Notes: generated by a model not told the origin, from the letters alone. A stretch of 33,209 nt of DNA from Borreliella afzelii (GCF_014202295.1 NZ_JACHGM010000007.1:1-33209); one strand, 5' to 3'. Positions 18,483 to 26,870 are shown, numbered from the stretch's first letter. Program-made: numbers and translations.

Positions 18483-19370
18483 GAAGTCTAAATTATATTC
18501 AAGGAGAATGTTTATGAAATACTATGTAATTATAATAAGTATATTTGTTTTTCTTTTTTTATATGCTTGCAACCCAAATTTCAACACTAATCAAAAAGAC
18601 ACTAAAAATCTGCCCAACAAAAAGGAATTAAAACTTAGCACAGAAGTAAGCTCTAACCAAGAAGAAGATCTAAATAAAAAAATAAAAAATACACTACTTA
18701 ATAGTTTAAAAAATTTAATTGAACTAGCTAACACACAGAAAGAAAAGTATATAAAAATGATGGGGGAAGAACCTTCTGACCAATACGGAATGGATTTTGA
18801 CAAGTTTAGTTGGGGAAAAAATACAGAAAAGGTATCCTCCAATACCGCCAGATCTATAAAGTATAGAAGACACACTTATACCATTTTAAGTTCTATTGAC
18901 ACTAAGGAATTTAAGGAATTTGCAAATATTATAAAGCTGTCAACAAAAGATAACATATATAATCTCTTTAGTGGCTTTGGGCAGGCTCTTGACATAGTAA
19001 CTGATTACTTATACTCCAAAAAAGAAACTCTAGATAAACTAGATGCTTCGGATTTAGAGAAACTTAAAAATTCATTTGAAAAACTATTATCTACAATAAA
19101 AATTGTCTCAGAGATGTCAAAACAACTTTTATTAGATTATAAAAATGATGAAAATCTTATAAAAACAGATATCAATATGCTTAAATCTCATGTAAACACA
19201 CTTCATAATCAATTCAAAGAACAAACTACAGAAGTAGAAACACTACAACAAGTCATATTATCAATATAGACTCTTAATGCCCTTTTAATTTAGTGGAAAT
19301 TAAAAAACAGTATATTGGGGGTTTATATAAAAAACATATTATCTACTAAAGTAGGTAATATTGACAATCT
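18475..19370 (+). repeat. Long inverted duplication, arm 1 (P37-like gene plus tnpA scrap)
   Basis: The segment from the -10 box through the P37-like gene to about 100 bases past its stop is repeated in opposite orientation at about 25,680-26,575. The 3' flanks share long near-identical runs beyond the stop codon, and both lead into the remains of an IS200 tnpA. The gene copies differ by many substitutions and a frameshift, so the duplication is not fresh. Confidence 0.7.
18514..19269 (+). CDS. P37-like (PF75-type) immunogenic lipoprotein, intact copy
   Basis: 251 residues from the ATG at 18514, preferred over an ATG six bases earlier because AAGGAG at 18501-18506 is then correctly spaced and because the inverted copy starts at the same codon. 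The signal peptide ends LFLYAC with the lipidated cysteine at residue 19. A Lys/Asn/Ser-rich tether is followed by ANTQKEKYIKMMGEEPSDQY, then an FSWG motif, and a helical C-terminal half with DLEKLKNSFEKLLS and KQLLLDYKNDENLIKTD. In B. burgdorferi lp36 the related family (bbk45, 46, 48, 50) encodes P37 surface antigens, one of which is reported to be needed for persistence in mice. This copy has a good promoter and is intact. Confidence 0.8.
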   Translation: MKYYVIIISIFVFLFLYACNPNFNTNQKDTKNLPNKKELKLSTEVSSNQEEDLNKKIKNTLLNSLKNLIELANTQKEKYIKMMGEEPSDQYGMDFDKFSWGKNTEKVSSNTARSIKYRRHTYTILSSIDTKEFKEFANIIKLSTKDNIYNLFSGFGQALDIVTDYLYSKKETLDKLDASDLEKLKNSFEKLLSTIKIVSEMSKQLLLDYKNDENLIKTDINMLKSHVNTLHNQFKEQTTEVETLQQVILSI

Positions 19371-19470
19371 GTTTTAGACTAGAAATTCTTATCTTATTTC
19401 TACTAGAGAAGTTTCTATAAGAATCATGAAAAGTATATTTAAAAACCAAAAATCAATTTATTTGCTATAT
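19290..19470 (+). mobile_element. IS200-type tnpA C-terminal scrap
   Basis: Downstream of the P37-like gene, broken plus-strand frames read RNSYLISTREVSIRIMKSIF, matching SKNYYLISTEGVSIDIIKSI beside the inverted copy and SPRYCLIPTKGASINVIKRY of the relic near 23,950. This is the C-terminal part of the Y1 transposase TnpA. The catalytic tyrosine region is not intact. Confidence 0.55.
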
Positions 19471-20601
19471 AAATAAATATAAAATATTACAATCTTAATA
19501 AAGATTATTAAGATTGCGCACTTATTGCTATTTTATATGGATTCATGATAATATTCACAATTCACATCCCCTCTAAATTTAAAAGTTTTAACAATTAAAT
19601 TATAAATAAGATATTGTTTCATTTTTTAATAAAAATTATTTCTTTAATTACACTAATATATTTTCATCTTTTTAGAATTAAGACTTATTAATTTAATTAA
19701 GTTAACTCTTTTTTTTGATATAATAAAAAATATTTTATGAATTTTTAACATGAAACTACTAGAGTAAGACTTTAAAATTCACCTAAAGTGAAAATAATTT
19801 TGTGAAAAAAGGTATAAGTATTTTAAATATATTTTTTTATTTCATCAAAGCTTGAAATTTATGGTAGGCCTTGTAAATTATGTTATATGGATAACATATG
19901 GTAATTTATGAATCATGAAAGATAAATATAATAATTTAATTAAAGATCTTAAAAGTCTTAGGTATTCTTATGTTTTTTATCTATTCGGTTTAAAACTTTA
20001 TCATAGTTTAGATATACCTATCATATTAATAATAATTATTAATTAGCGGAAAGCATTAATATATCTAGATCCTTATGAAGTCTATTTTTTAATTAACCCA
20101 AATCCTATTATTTATCTATTGATATAATCTACATAATTTTGAGAATTTTATAATAACTTAACAAATTTTTTTAAGATTCTTTATAAAAAGAATAAATATA
20201 GCCATAATGCTTGCATATCTTACTATAAAAAAGAGACAAATTAATAAAATAGAACATATAAAATTACATCAAGTCCAAATCTATTTAACAAAACTATTAA
20301 GCCAATATTTTCTAAATATCCAAATTTATTAAACGAGAGATTAAAGCTCTCTATTGATTAACAAAAAACACCTTGGTGAAATTTTCAATAAAAACCCAGC
20401 AGAGAAAATTCTCTCATCTATAATTTCTATAGTATTTAAATGGAGAATTCTTTATTAAGAAAGAGATTTTAGCATTAAAAAATCCTTTTATAGATATCTT
20501 TTCGGCATTAAATTGGGTAACAAGCTCAAACCCATTAGAAAAACAGTTCACAAAATAAAGTTTAGAGTTAATAAATATTTTAGATTGAGATTATACATAG
20601 C
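19471..20601. other. Intergenic region downstream of the partition operon
   Basis: 1.1 kb of AT-rich sequence without a credible gene. Small imperfect hairpins occur near 20335-20352 (GAGAG/CTCTC) and 20405-20420 (AGAGAA/TTCTCT). Their clustering beyond the end of the partition operon may be of interest for replication or partition, but nothing more can be read. Confidence 0.35.
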
Positions 20602-20620
20602 AAAAAAGCCCTATATGGGC
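20602..20620 (-). terminator. Terminator of the partition operon
   Basis: On the minus strand GCCC-ATATA-GGGC is followed by TTTTTT. It lies about 75 bases past the PF49 stop. The stem is short but GC-rich in a very AT-rich setting. The adjacent bases 20621-20670 are unusually GC-rich for this plasmid (GGAACTGCCC, GTTGGGGAGTTAGTTTCCC on the minus strand). Confidence 0.6.
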
Positions 20621-20693
20621 AGTTCCGTTTATAACGAACAAATAGGATGGGAAACTAACTCCCCAACCTAATTGAATAATACCATAATATGTC

Positions 20694-21332
20694 TTATAAA
20701 TCAATAAGTTTGTTTTTTATGTTTTTTATGTTTTTTATGTTTTTTATTTTTTTATGTTTTTCATATTCGATTATAAGCTCAGATAAAATCTCTTTCTTGT
20801 CTTTATAAATTTTTTCAATAATAAAATACAATCTTTTAGTATCTTGTTTACAAAAATTATATATTTCTTTATCTTTTACTAAAATTCTAATAGGAATGCT
20901 TTCATCAATATCTTTAGACTCACTGTATGTGTCTTTGTCTAAAAAATTTCTACCTTCTATATCTCTTAATATAGCTTTAAAGCCCACTTCCTTTATTTTA
21001 TCAATAGATACTTTGCCTTCTAAAACTTTTTGATAAATTTTTAAATATCTATAGGCTTGACTTTTTGCAACTTCGAAAGATTTTATAAAATCATTAAACC
21101 TAGCAAAACCATCATATTTATATAATTCTTTTTGTTTAATTTCATATAATATTTTCATTCTTTGAATTTTATTATTAATATCATCTTTTAGGTTATATTT
21201 AAGCTGTTCTTTTAGATTATTATAATTTATTAATTCCTTGTCTTGATCGGCATTTAAATCTGCCTCTTCGTTATAATTTCCAAAACGATTACTAAATAAT
21301 TCTTCTTTATCTTTTTTAGCTTTTATTTTCAT
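20694..21332 (-). CDS. PF49 plasmid partition protein
   Basis: 212 residues, hydrophilic and basic, the last gene of the four-gene partition operon. The N-terminus is charged (MKIKAKKDKEELFSNRFGNY). The core has ILYEIKQKELYKYDGFARFN and KSFEVAKSQAYRYLKIYQKV, the latter like a helix-turn-helix and diagnostic of PF49, and ends in a Lys/Asn/Ile tail with a KNI repeat. In Borrelia, PF49 is thought to act with the ParA-type PF32 protein in plasmid segregation, possibly as the DNA-binding partner. It is separated from parA by 46 bases that hold a perfect palindrome. Confidence 0.85.
   Translation of the reverse strand: MKIKAKKDKEELFSNRFGNYNEEADLNADQDKELINYNNLKEQLKYNLKDDINNKIQRMKILYEIKQKELYKYDGFARFNDFIKSFEVAKSQAYRYLKIYQKVLEGKVSIDKIKEVGFKAILRDIEGRNFLDKDTYSESKDIDESIPIRILVKDKEIYNFCKQDTKRLYFIIEKIYKDKKEILSELIIEYEKHKKIKNIKNIKNIKNKLIDL
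20712..20747 (-). repeat. 9-bp tandem repeat encoding KNI in the PF49 tail
   Basis: Four copies of GTTTTTTAT (plus-strand view) encode the KNIKNIKNI tail of PF49 close to its stop. Copy number is likely to vary by slippage, changing tail length by three residues per unit without breaking the frame. Confidence 0.8.
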
Positions 21333-21346
21333 TTCAGGCTCCCTGC

Positions 21347-21372
21347 TTTATATTCCCCCGGGGGAATATAAA
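21347..21372. promoter_or_regulatory. 26-bp perfect palindrome between parA and PF49
   Basis: TTTATATTCCCCC at 21347-21359 is immediately followed by its exact reverse complement at 21360-21372, with no spacer and a 10-bp C5G5 core. It occupies most of the 46-base gap between the parA stop and the PF49 start. The PF49 start has its own AGCCTGAAATG context just downstream. Candidates are a dimer-binding site for a partition protein (parS-like centromere or operator) or an mRNA hairpin tuning PF49 translation. The function is inferred. Confidence 0.6.
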
Positions 21373-21378
21373 AAAATG

Positions 21379-22116
21379 TTACAAACTTAAGATATTTTTT
21401 AATACATTTTTTGCTTCTTTATAATATTTACTCTTAAAATCTGGTTCTAAACGATTAATTATAAAAACTTTTATGCTATTATAATAATGAATTTTGCCTT
21501 TTATATAATTACTATATCGTTTATATAAAGCATCTTCAACCTCCTTAAGGATATTTCTATTTTTAATAAATTGATTTACAACAATTGAAATATCATATCT
21601 TTTGTTTATAATTTTTTGTATTAGTATTTCTAAACTTTCTATTGACCATGTTTCAGGTTGAACCGGAATGACAATATGATTAGTAGCATTTAATGCATTT
21701 TTTAAGATAAAACTAAAACTGGGGGGTGTATCAAATAAAATATAATCATAATTGTGACTTAAAATGTTTTTATCTAAACAAAAACTTAATAAATTTTCTT
21801 TATTATCCATATTTTCATAATTAAATTCATCAAGAGAAGGATGTGATGGAATTATAGAAATATAATCATTAATTTTGTTTACGCATTGATCAAAATAAGC
21901 ATTGCCTATTAATAAATTATAAATATTATTTTTATCAAAATTAAAAACATATTTTTTAAAATATGAAGTTAATGCGTTTTGTGAATCCATATCAATAAGT
22001 AATACTTTTTTACCTAAATCTTTTAATATATAGGAAAAAAGTATTGATAATGTGCTTTTTCCGACACCTCCTTTAAGATTTGCTATTGTTATGATATTTG
22101 ATTTTTTTCTATCCAT
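21379..22116 (-). CDS. parA: ParA-family partition ATPase (PF32)
   Basis: 245 residues. A deviant Walker A motif KGGVGKST lies at residues 15-22, with the strand VLLIDMDSQ near 38-46, the switch II segment YDYILFDTPPS near 126-136 and the ETWSIESLE helix near 158-167. All ATPase motifs are intact, so it should drive segregation of this plasmid by ATP-dependent nucleoid binding. The PF32 sequence type sets plasmid compatibility in Borrelia; I cannot assign the type by eye. The start overlaps the end of PF50 by 28 bases and has AGGAG about 9 bases upstream, pointing to coupled translation. Confidence 0.93.
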   Translation of the reverse strand: MDRKKSNIITIANLKGGVGKSTLSILFSYILKDLGKKVLLIDMDSQNALTSYFKKYVFNFDKNNIYNLLIGNAYFDQCVNKINDYISIIPSHPSLDEFNYENMDNKENLLSFCLDKNILSHNYDYILFDTPPSFSFILKNALNATNHIVIPVQPETWSIESLEILIQKIINKRYDISIVVNQFIKNRNILKEVEDALYKRYSNYIKGKIHYYNSIKVFIINRLEPDFKSKYYKEAKNVLKNILSL

Positions 22117-22679
22117 TTATATATCACTCCTGTATCTTTTAGCTTTTTGCTGTAAAACTTATATACTGTGTTTTCCATTTTCTTTATATGTTCTAAATTA
22201 AATTTGTAATATTTGGTATTTTCTTTATCTTTTTTCCTTAATAGTGTTCTAAGAGACTGAATATAGCACTTAATAGAACCCTTGCTGAATTTAAATTCCA
22301 AATAATAAAGTTTTTTTATCACATAAGATTTATTGTCTTTTTTTAAAAAGAAAGGCTTTTCTAATTTGTCCCATCCATATTTTATTCCTAAAAATTTATT
22401 ATCTTCTTTTAAGGGGAAAAGATTAAATAAATAATAATTTTTTTTATTGTTAAGTTTCTGAAAAATTAAACTTAATTTATGATCTTTATTGGTAATTCTA
22501 AATTTTATTAAATGTTTAAAAAGTTTTGTATAATATATTTTTTTATTATCAATTTCTTCAATTCTAAAAAAAGCAGTTTTTTCTTTCTCTTCCTTATTTA
22601 TATTTTCATTATATTCTATTTCTTTTTTATTTATTATTTCCTTTTTTTTTGATTTTAGTTTTTCTAGTAAATTACTCAA
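22089..22679 (-). CDS. PF50 plasmid partition/replication protein
   Basis: 196 residues, start TTG at 22679 inside the end of the PF57/62 gene (8-base overlap) with GGAGC upstream. The pattern AFFRIEEIDNKKIYYTKLFK, LFPLKEDNKFLGIKYGW, KGSIKCYIQSLRTLLRKKDK and the terminal YKWIEKNQ is diagnostic of PF50. Its exact biochemical role is unknown; it is one of the genes of the Borrelia replication/partition cassette. The overlap at both ends indicates one polycistronic mRNA. Confidence 0.88.
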   Translation of the reverse strand: MSNLLEKLKSKKKEIINKKEIEYNENINKEEKEKTAFFRIEEIDNKKIYYTKLFKHLIKFRITNKDHKLSLIFQKLNNKKNYYLFNLFPLKEDNKFLGIKYGWDKLEKPFFLKKDNKSYVIKKLYYLEFKFSKGSIKCYIQSLRTLLRKKDKENTKYYKFNLEHIKKMENTVYKFYSKKLKDTGVIYKWIEKNQIS

Positions 22680-23721
22680 ATTTAAGCTCCTTTTTTAAAA
22701 TTCTATTTAAAATGTTACTTGCTATATGCTTTGCATTTCCACTGAAATTAGTTTTTTTATTATTTATCTTCCATTTAGAACTGTATGAATCTTTAAATTC
22801 CCCTACAAGCAAATAGAAATCTGTTTTATAGGGAGCATATTGTCTCATAAAGTGAATTTTGTTTTTATATTCTTTAAGTTTGCTTAAAAAGAAAAATAAA
22901 ATATCTTCTTTTTTATAATCATATGATAAATAGCTAAAGAAATCCTTGTAATTAAAAAGTGTGTTTTTATAAGTTTTCTCTGGATTTTTAGTATGTTTTA
23001 TTATGCTTTTTATCTCCTTAGTTATTTCTTTAGATAATTTCAATTTTTTTTCTAAAATAGGTTTGTTTAATTCTTTTTTATTAGAATTTTTTTTTAAAAT
23101 AGATTTAATAGAATTCTTATTATATATATTATTATAAGGTGTTATATATACAGTGACATTTTCAGTGACATTTTCAGTGACATTTTCAGTGACATTTTCA
23201 GTGACATTTTCAGTGACATTTTCAGTGACATTTTCAGTGACATTTTCAGTGACAAAATTATCTTTTTCTTTTTTTACTTTCTTATAAAGGGCTGCTTTAG
23301 TGCTACTAAAATAAGCATCTATTAATTTATATGCAATAGGTGATACCTTATATATACACAGCTTTCCTTTAAACTTTCCCAGGTTATTTGAGAATGTTAG
23401 TATTCTTTTTTCAATTGCTTTTATACGAATTAAAAATCTTAAGTCTTCTCTTAAAGTTCTTATCACGGTTGGTTTATAACTTTCTTTGTTTATATTTGAG
23501 TTTAGAACCCTAAGTATGTCTCCTTGATGATGAGGATGGAGTGCTTTTAATTTTTCAGAATTAAAATGAATTCTATGTATTGAAGCAGTATATTTTTCTT
23601 CAAAACTTTTATTTAAGTAATTAATTACTGAAATCACCTTTTTTAGTCTAGAGTCTTTTAAAAGTAGTTTATTAGACTTATTAGTGTTAGCTTTATTATG
23701 GTCAAGTGAATTTAGTGCCAT
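22672..23721 (-). CDS. PF57/62 plasmid replication protein with ENVT repeats
   Basis: 349 residues, first gene of the partition operon, ATG preceded by AGGAG at 7 bases. The N-terminal two thirds carry RLKKVISVINYLNKSF, HHQGDILRVLNSN, RTLREDLRFLIRIKAIEKRI and KGKLCIYKVSPIAYKLIDAY, the region typical of this Borrelia replication-initiator family. A tract of eight tandem ENVT units follows at about residues 156-190, then a Lys-rich linker and a C-terminal domain (FFFLSKLKEYKNKIHFMRQY, ending KRILKKELKFE). PF57/62 proteins are required for autonomous replication of Borrelia plasmids. It is a divergent subtype compared with the orphan fragment at 29694-30017. Confidence 0.82.
   Translation of the reverse strand: MALNSLDHNKANTNKSNKLLLKDSRLKKVISVINYLNKSFEEKYTASIHRIHFNSEKLKALHPHHQGDILRVLNSNINKESYKPTVIRTLREDLRFLIRIKAIEKRILTFSNNLGKFKGKLCIYKVSPIAYKLIDAYFSSTKAALYKKVKKEKDNFVTENVTENVTENVTENVTENVTENVTENVTENVTVYITPYNNIYNKNSIKSILKKNSNKKELNKPILEKKLKLSKEITKEIKSIIKHTKNPEKTYKNTLFNYKDFFSYLSYDYKKEDILFFFLSKLKEYKNKIHFMRQYAPYKTDFYLLVGEFKDSYSSKWKINNKKTNFSGNAKHIASNILNRILKKELKFE
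23151..23254 (-). repeat. 12-bp tandem repeat (about 8.7 units) in the PF57/62 gene
   Basis: Plus-strand unit CAGTGACATTTT repeats exactly eight times from 23151 to 23246, with a partial ninth unit to 23254. On the coding strand it encodes ENVT, in frame. The units are identical at the DNA level, so recent slippage is likely. Confidence 0.95.
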
Positions 23722-23929
23722 CTTAGTCTCCTATTTGCCCGTATTAATAAACATTATTATGTATAAAATATTTTAAAATTTCAACCCTTATTTTCAATAT
23801 TTTTTATTATTTATAGATGCTGTACTTTAAAAAGTACTATCTCCTAATGCTTTTTTATTTTTATTACTATTTATCGTGAAATTCAATGGTCTATAAATAG
23901 TTTGAGCTTTGCATTGGATGTTAAGTTTT
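23722..23929. other. Upstream region of the partition operon
   Basis: It should hold the operon promoter for the leftward genes. In Borrelia plasmids the replication origin lies in or beside this cassette. I see no iterated motifs here that would let me place an origin. Confidence 0.35.
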
Positions 23930-24250
23930 TTCTTTGTTATAAATAGATTTATTTTGATTCTGAATATACCTTTTAATAACGTTAATAGATGCTCCTTTAG
24001 TAGGAATAAGACAATATCTAGGCGACCAAAAATAAGGTTTCCAATAATACTTATTTCAATAAGTAGAATATTTTTTTTATAAGCTCCCAAAGATGCTGTT
24101 TTTAGATTATTGATGAATTTAGAAGTTTAAATATTAGGAATAAATTCTAGTAGTAAATAAATATGATTTTTATCATAGTTGAATTTATCAATGGTTATTT
24201 CCCACAATAAATATATATTAAGTATTATTTGATAAAGATAAGATGAAAGC
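23930..24250 (-). pseudogene. IS200-type Y1 transposase tnpA relic
   Basis: On the minus strand the pieces read FNYDKNHIYLLLEFIPNI, INNLKTASLGAYKKNI, KPYFWSPRYCLIPTKGASIN and VIKRYIQNQNKS. These are in TnpA order: the DHIHLL-type metal-binding segment (here KNHIYLL), the linker, and the YFWS...Y.LI....GAS...I..YI.NQ end that includes the catalytic tyrosine region. Two or more frame breaks and an internal stop prevent expression. The relic lies head to head with the tnpB relic that follows, the usual divergent layout of IS605-type elements. Confidence 0.65.
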
Positions 24251-24389
24251 TCGTTATTTATTCATTTATGACTATATTTAGCAACAATACTAAGTGATAA
24301 TTAATATTAATAGAATATACTCAGTGATTATTAAAAATTAGTTTATGTGCCATATGTATTAAGTATAAGATTAAGATATTGCTAAAATA

Positions 24390-25560
24390 ATGAAGTATAT
24401 TAGCGCTATTAAAGCTTATGAGTATAAAATATATCCTAATACTAATCAAAAGTATTTAGATGTGTAAGATTTTATATAACAAAATGTTAAGTTATAAAAT
24501 ATATTATTATAAAAAATAAGCAAAGTTTTATTACTTATCTAAGTAAATATAAAGAAGAGTTTCCATTTTAAAAAGAAATTAATAGTTCAGCCTTTTATAA
24601 TTCTCAAATTGATTTAAACTCTCTACACATAATAATTTTTCAGAGAAATTAAAAAAGAAATAGAACATAAGGCAAATTTTTAGAACCAATAATCAAAAAA
24701 GCTTAATAAGAATAGAAAGTGGCTATATTAAGTTGCCTAAAATTGTATTTGTAAAGCCCTATTTACAGTGGGTATGAAGAGCAATAAGATTATTTAAAAT
24801 GTAGTAGTAGAAAAAAGATACCGATGATAAATATTATAGTTTAGTGCCAGTTGAGTGCTTAGATATCAAAAATAACAATAAAATTAAATATGATAAAAAA
24901 AGGGATAGTTGGCATTGAGTGGGCATGGACTACTTTAGTAAGTAGTGAATGTTAGAGAACTAATCATCCTAAATATTTACTAAAAATGAAAATAAACTTA
25001 AGAAATGCCAAAGAAAGTTGGAAAAAAACAAAAAGGTTATATTAATAGAACTAAATCTAAATTAAGAGCTTTTAAGCTACATAATAAAATTTCAAATCAA
25101 AGAAAAGACTTTTCACATAGGTTGTCTTACTATTTTATATCTAATTATAAAAATACAATAATAGAAAACTTATCAGTTAAAGGTATGCAAAAAGGAATTT
25201 TTGGGAAAAGTATTAATAATTTAGGATGGCATGAGTTTGTAAGAAAATTATCATATAAATTAGAACGGCATGGATTTTGTTTTCATAAAGTAGATAGATA
25301 TTTTCCATCAATCAAATTATGATGTAATAATTGTTGTATTAAAAATATAACTCTAAAATTAAGGGATACTAGGTGGACTTTTAACAGTCATGGTGCCATG
25401 TATTATGGAAATATAAATATAGCTCTAAATCGTTAAGGTCTATTGCTGTAAATAAATAAAAATCAAGGCAGGAACTGCCTAAAGTAAAGCTTGTGGGACC
25501 ATGCTTCTAGTGGATGCCCGTTTCTTGTAGAGCCTAAAAAGCTATCATGGGATGAAACAA
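24390..25560 (+). pseudogene. IS605-type tnpB relic, right copy, with lost catalytic residues
   Basis: Starts MKYISAIKAYEYKIYPNTNQ, then stops, then fragments of the N-terminal domain. A frame of 105 codons (25005-25322) preserves the middle: NQRKDFSHRLSYYF, IIENLSVKGMQKGIFGKSIN and HEFVRKLSYKLERHGF. In the RuvC-like nuclease the second-site glutamate in IENLSVKGM survives. The first-site aspartate appears changed (GIEWAWTTL instead of GIDLG-type), and the last-site HDRDINAA is replaced by GNINIALNR. The C-terminus reads ASSGCPFLVEPKKLSWDETR. Besides many stops, it would therefore be nuclease-dead. The right-end hairpin follows. Confidence 0.75.
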
Positions 25561-25593
25561 GAAGCTATTTCTATAATCCTTGATTAGAAATAG
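25470..25593 (+). mobile_element. IS605-type right end with subterminal hairpin
   Basis: This is the best preserved of four related 3' ends in the window. CTATTTCT at 25565-25572 pairs with AGAAATAG at 25586-25593 around a 13-base loop. The interval 25470-25560 encodes the TnpB C-terminus and, by analogy with other IS605 elements, would also carry the omegaRNA scaffold. The same hairpin is at 6771-6798, with weaker forms near 2790 and 16,150. Confidence 0.6.
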
Positions 25594-25599
25594 TAGTTC

Positions 25600-25745
25600 A
25601 CATATGCTTTTTATGATATCTATAGAAACTCCTTCAGTAGAAATAAGGTAATAATTTTTAGACCAAAAATAAGATTTTCAATATTATTTACTAAAGTAGA
25701 TAATATGTTTTTTATATAAATCCCGAATATACTGTTTTTTAATTT
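25600..25745 (-). mobile_element. Second tnpA C-terminal scrap
   Basis: Minus-strand frames read YIKNIL, then KSYFWSKNYYLISTEGVSID and IIKSICEL, the TnpA C-terminal pattern. It directly follows the stop of the frameshifted P37-like gene and matches the scrap behind the intact copy at 19290-19470. Confidence 0.6.
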
Positions 25746-26575
25746 CCACTAAATTAAAAGGGCATTAAGAGTCTATATTGATAATATGACTTGTTGTAGT
25801 GTTTCTACTTCTGTAGGTTGTTCTTTGAATTGATTATGAAGTGTGTTTACATGAGATTTAAGCATATTGATATCTGTTTTTATAAGATTTGTATCATTTT
25901 TATAATCTAATAAAAGTTGTTTTGACATCTCTGAGACATTTTGTATTATAGATAATATTTTTTCAAATGAATTTTTAAGCTTCTCTAAATCCGAAGTATC
26001 TAGTTTATCTAGAGTTTCTTTTTTGGAGTATAAGTAATTAGTTACTATGTCAAGAGAACGCCCAAGGTCGTTAAATAGGTTGTACATATCGAGTATTATT
26101 GCCAGCTTTAAAATATTTGCAAATTCCTTGAATTCCTTAGTGTCAATAGAACTTAAAATGGTATAAATGTGTCTTCTATACTTTATAGATCTGTCGGTAT
26201 TGGAGGATATTTTTTCTGTATTTGGGGGTCCCCAATTAAAATCATTAAAAGGTATTCCGTATTGGTCAGAAGGTTCTTCCTCCAGCATTTTTATATACTC
26301 TTCTTTCTGTGTGTTAGCTTTTTCTATTAAATTTTTTAAATCATGAAGTAGTGAGTTTTCTATTCTTTTAGTTTGGTCTATTTCTTCTTTTTGCTTGGGG
26401 GCTACTTCTGTGTTAAGGTTTAATTCCTTATAAATGGAGATTTAATATCTTCTTTGTGCTTAGTGTTGAAATTTGGATTGCAAGTATTTAAAAATAGAAA
26501 AATAAATATACTTATAATTATATAATACTTCATAAATACTCTCCTTGAATATAATTTAGGCTTTAGTATAATAAA
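25680..26575 (-). repeat. Long inverted duplication, arm 2
   Basis: Reverse-oriented counterpart of about 18,475-19,370: it carries the -10 to ribosome-binding-site segment, the P37-like gene, its 3' flank and the start of the tnpA scrap. The two arms enclose the partition operon and one IS605 relic, so recombination between them would invert that 6.3-kb interval. Confidence 0.7.
25773..26533 (-). pseudogene. P37-like lipoprotein, frameshifted copy
   Basis: From the ATG at 26533, with AAGGAGA upstream, it reads MKYYIIISIFIFLFLNTCNP, a complete signal peptide and lipobox, and continues to a stop about 37 codons in (KSPFIRN). A one-base shift near 26440 restores ELNLNTEVAPKQKEEIDQTK and then the entire rest: EEPSDQYGIPF, FNWG, DLEKLKNSFEKILS and KQLLLDYKNDTNLIKTD. 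Only this single indel separates it from an intact gene, and its C-terminal 170 residues remain open. It may be a recent pseudogene, or the shift may be a phase-variation state or sequencing error. Confidence 0.75.
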
Positions 26576-26835
26576 TGGAATTCTGATATGTATATATTAT
26601 TTAATTATTTAAATATAATAAATAATATATACATAATTAAATAATATATTTATTGTAGGAAGTTTTATAACATTTTGAATTTTTTAAAGTATATTTTATA
26701 TATTCTTGATTAATTTTTACCAAATTTTCTTATTCCAATATATAGTTATTGCAAGAGGACTGTCTTCTATTAATTGTAAGATAATTGGTATTTTTAGTAT
26801 TAATGTTTTATTGTAGGGAATAACTATAATTAATG

Positions 26836-26870
26836 AGTAAAAGTAAAAGTAAAAGTAAAAGTAAAAGTAA
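26836..26870. repeat. Hexanucleotide tandem repeat AGTAAA
   Basis: Nearly six perfect copies of AGTAAA. On the plus strand it follows an ATG and would encode MSKSKSKSKSKSN; on the minus strand it reads Tyr-Phe. Neither looks like a real protein, so I treat it as an intergenic microsatellite. Confidence 0.85.

Noticed and set aside
18591-18875. Minus-strand frame of 94 codons
   Set aside because: Antisense to the P37-like lipoprotein gene.
23151-23254. Regularly spaced repeats as a CRISPR array
   Set aside because: The repeats are 12 bp, directly abutting, without spacers, and encode ENVT in frame in the PF57/62 gene.
23827-24090. Minus-strand frame of 87 codons as a novel protein
   Set aside because: Part of it is an out-of-frame reading of the tnpA relic, whose correct-frame pieces match the Y1 transposase.
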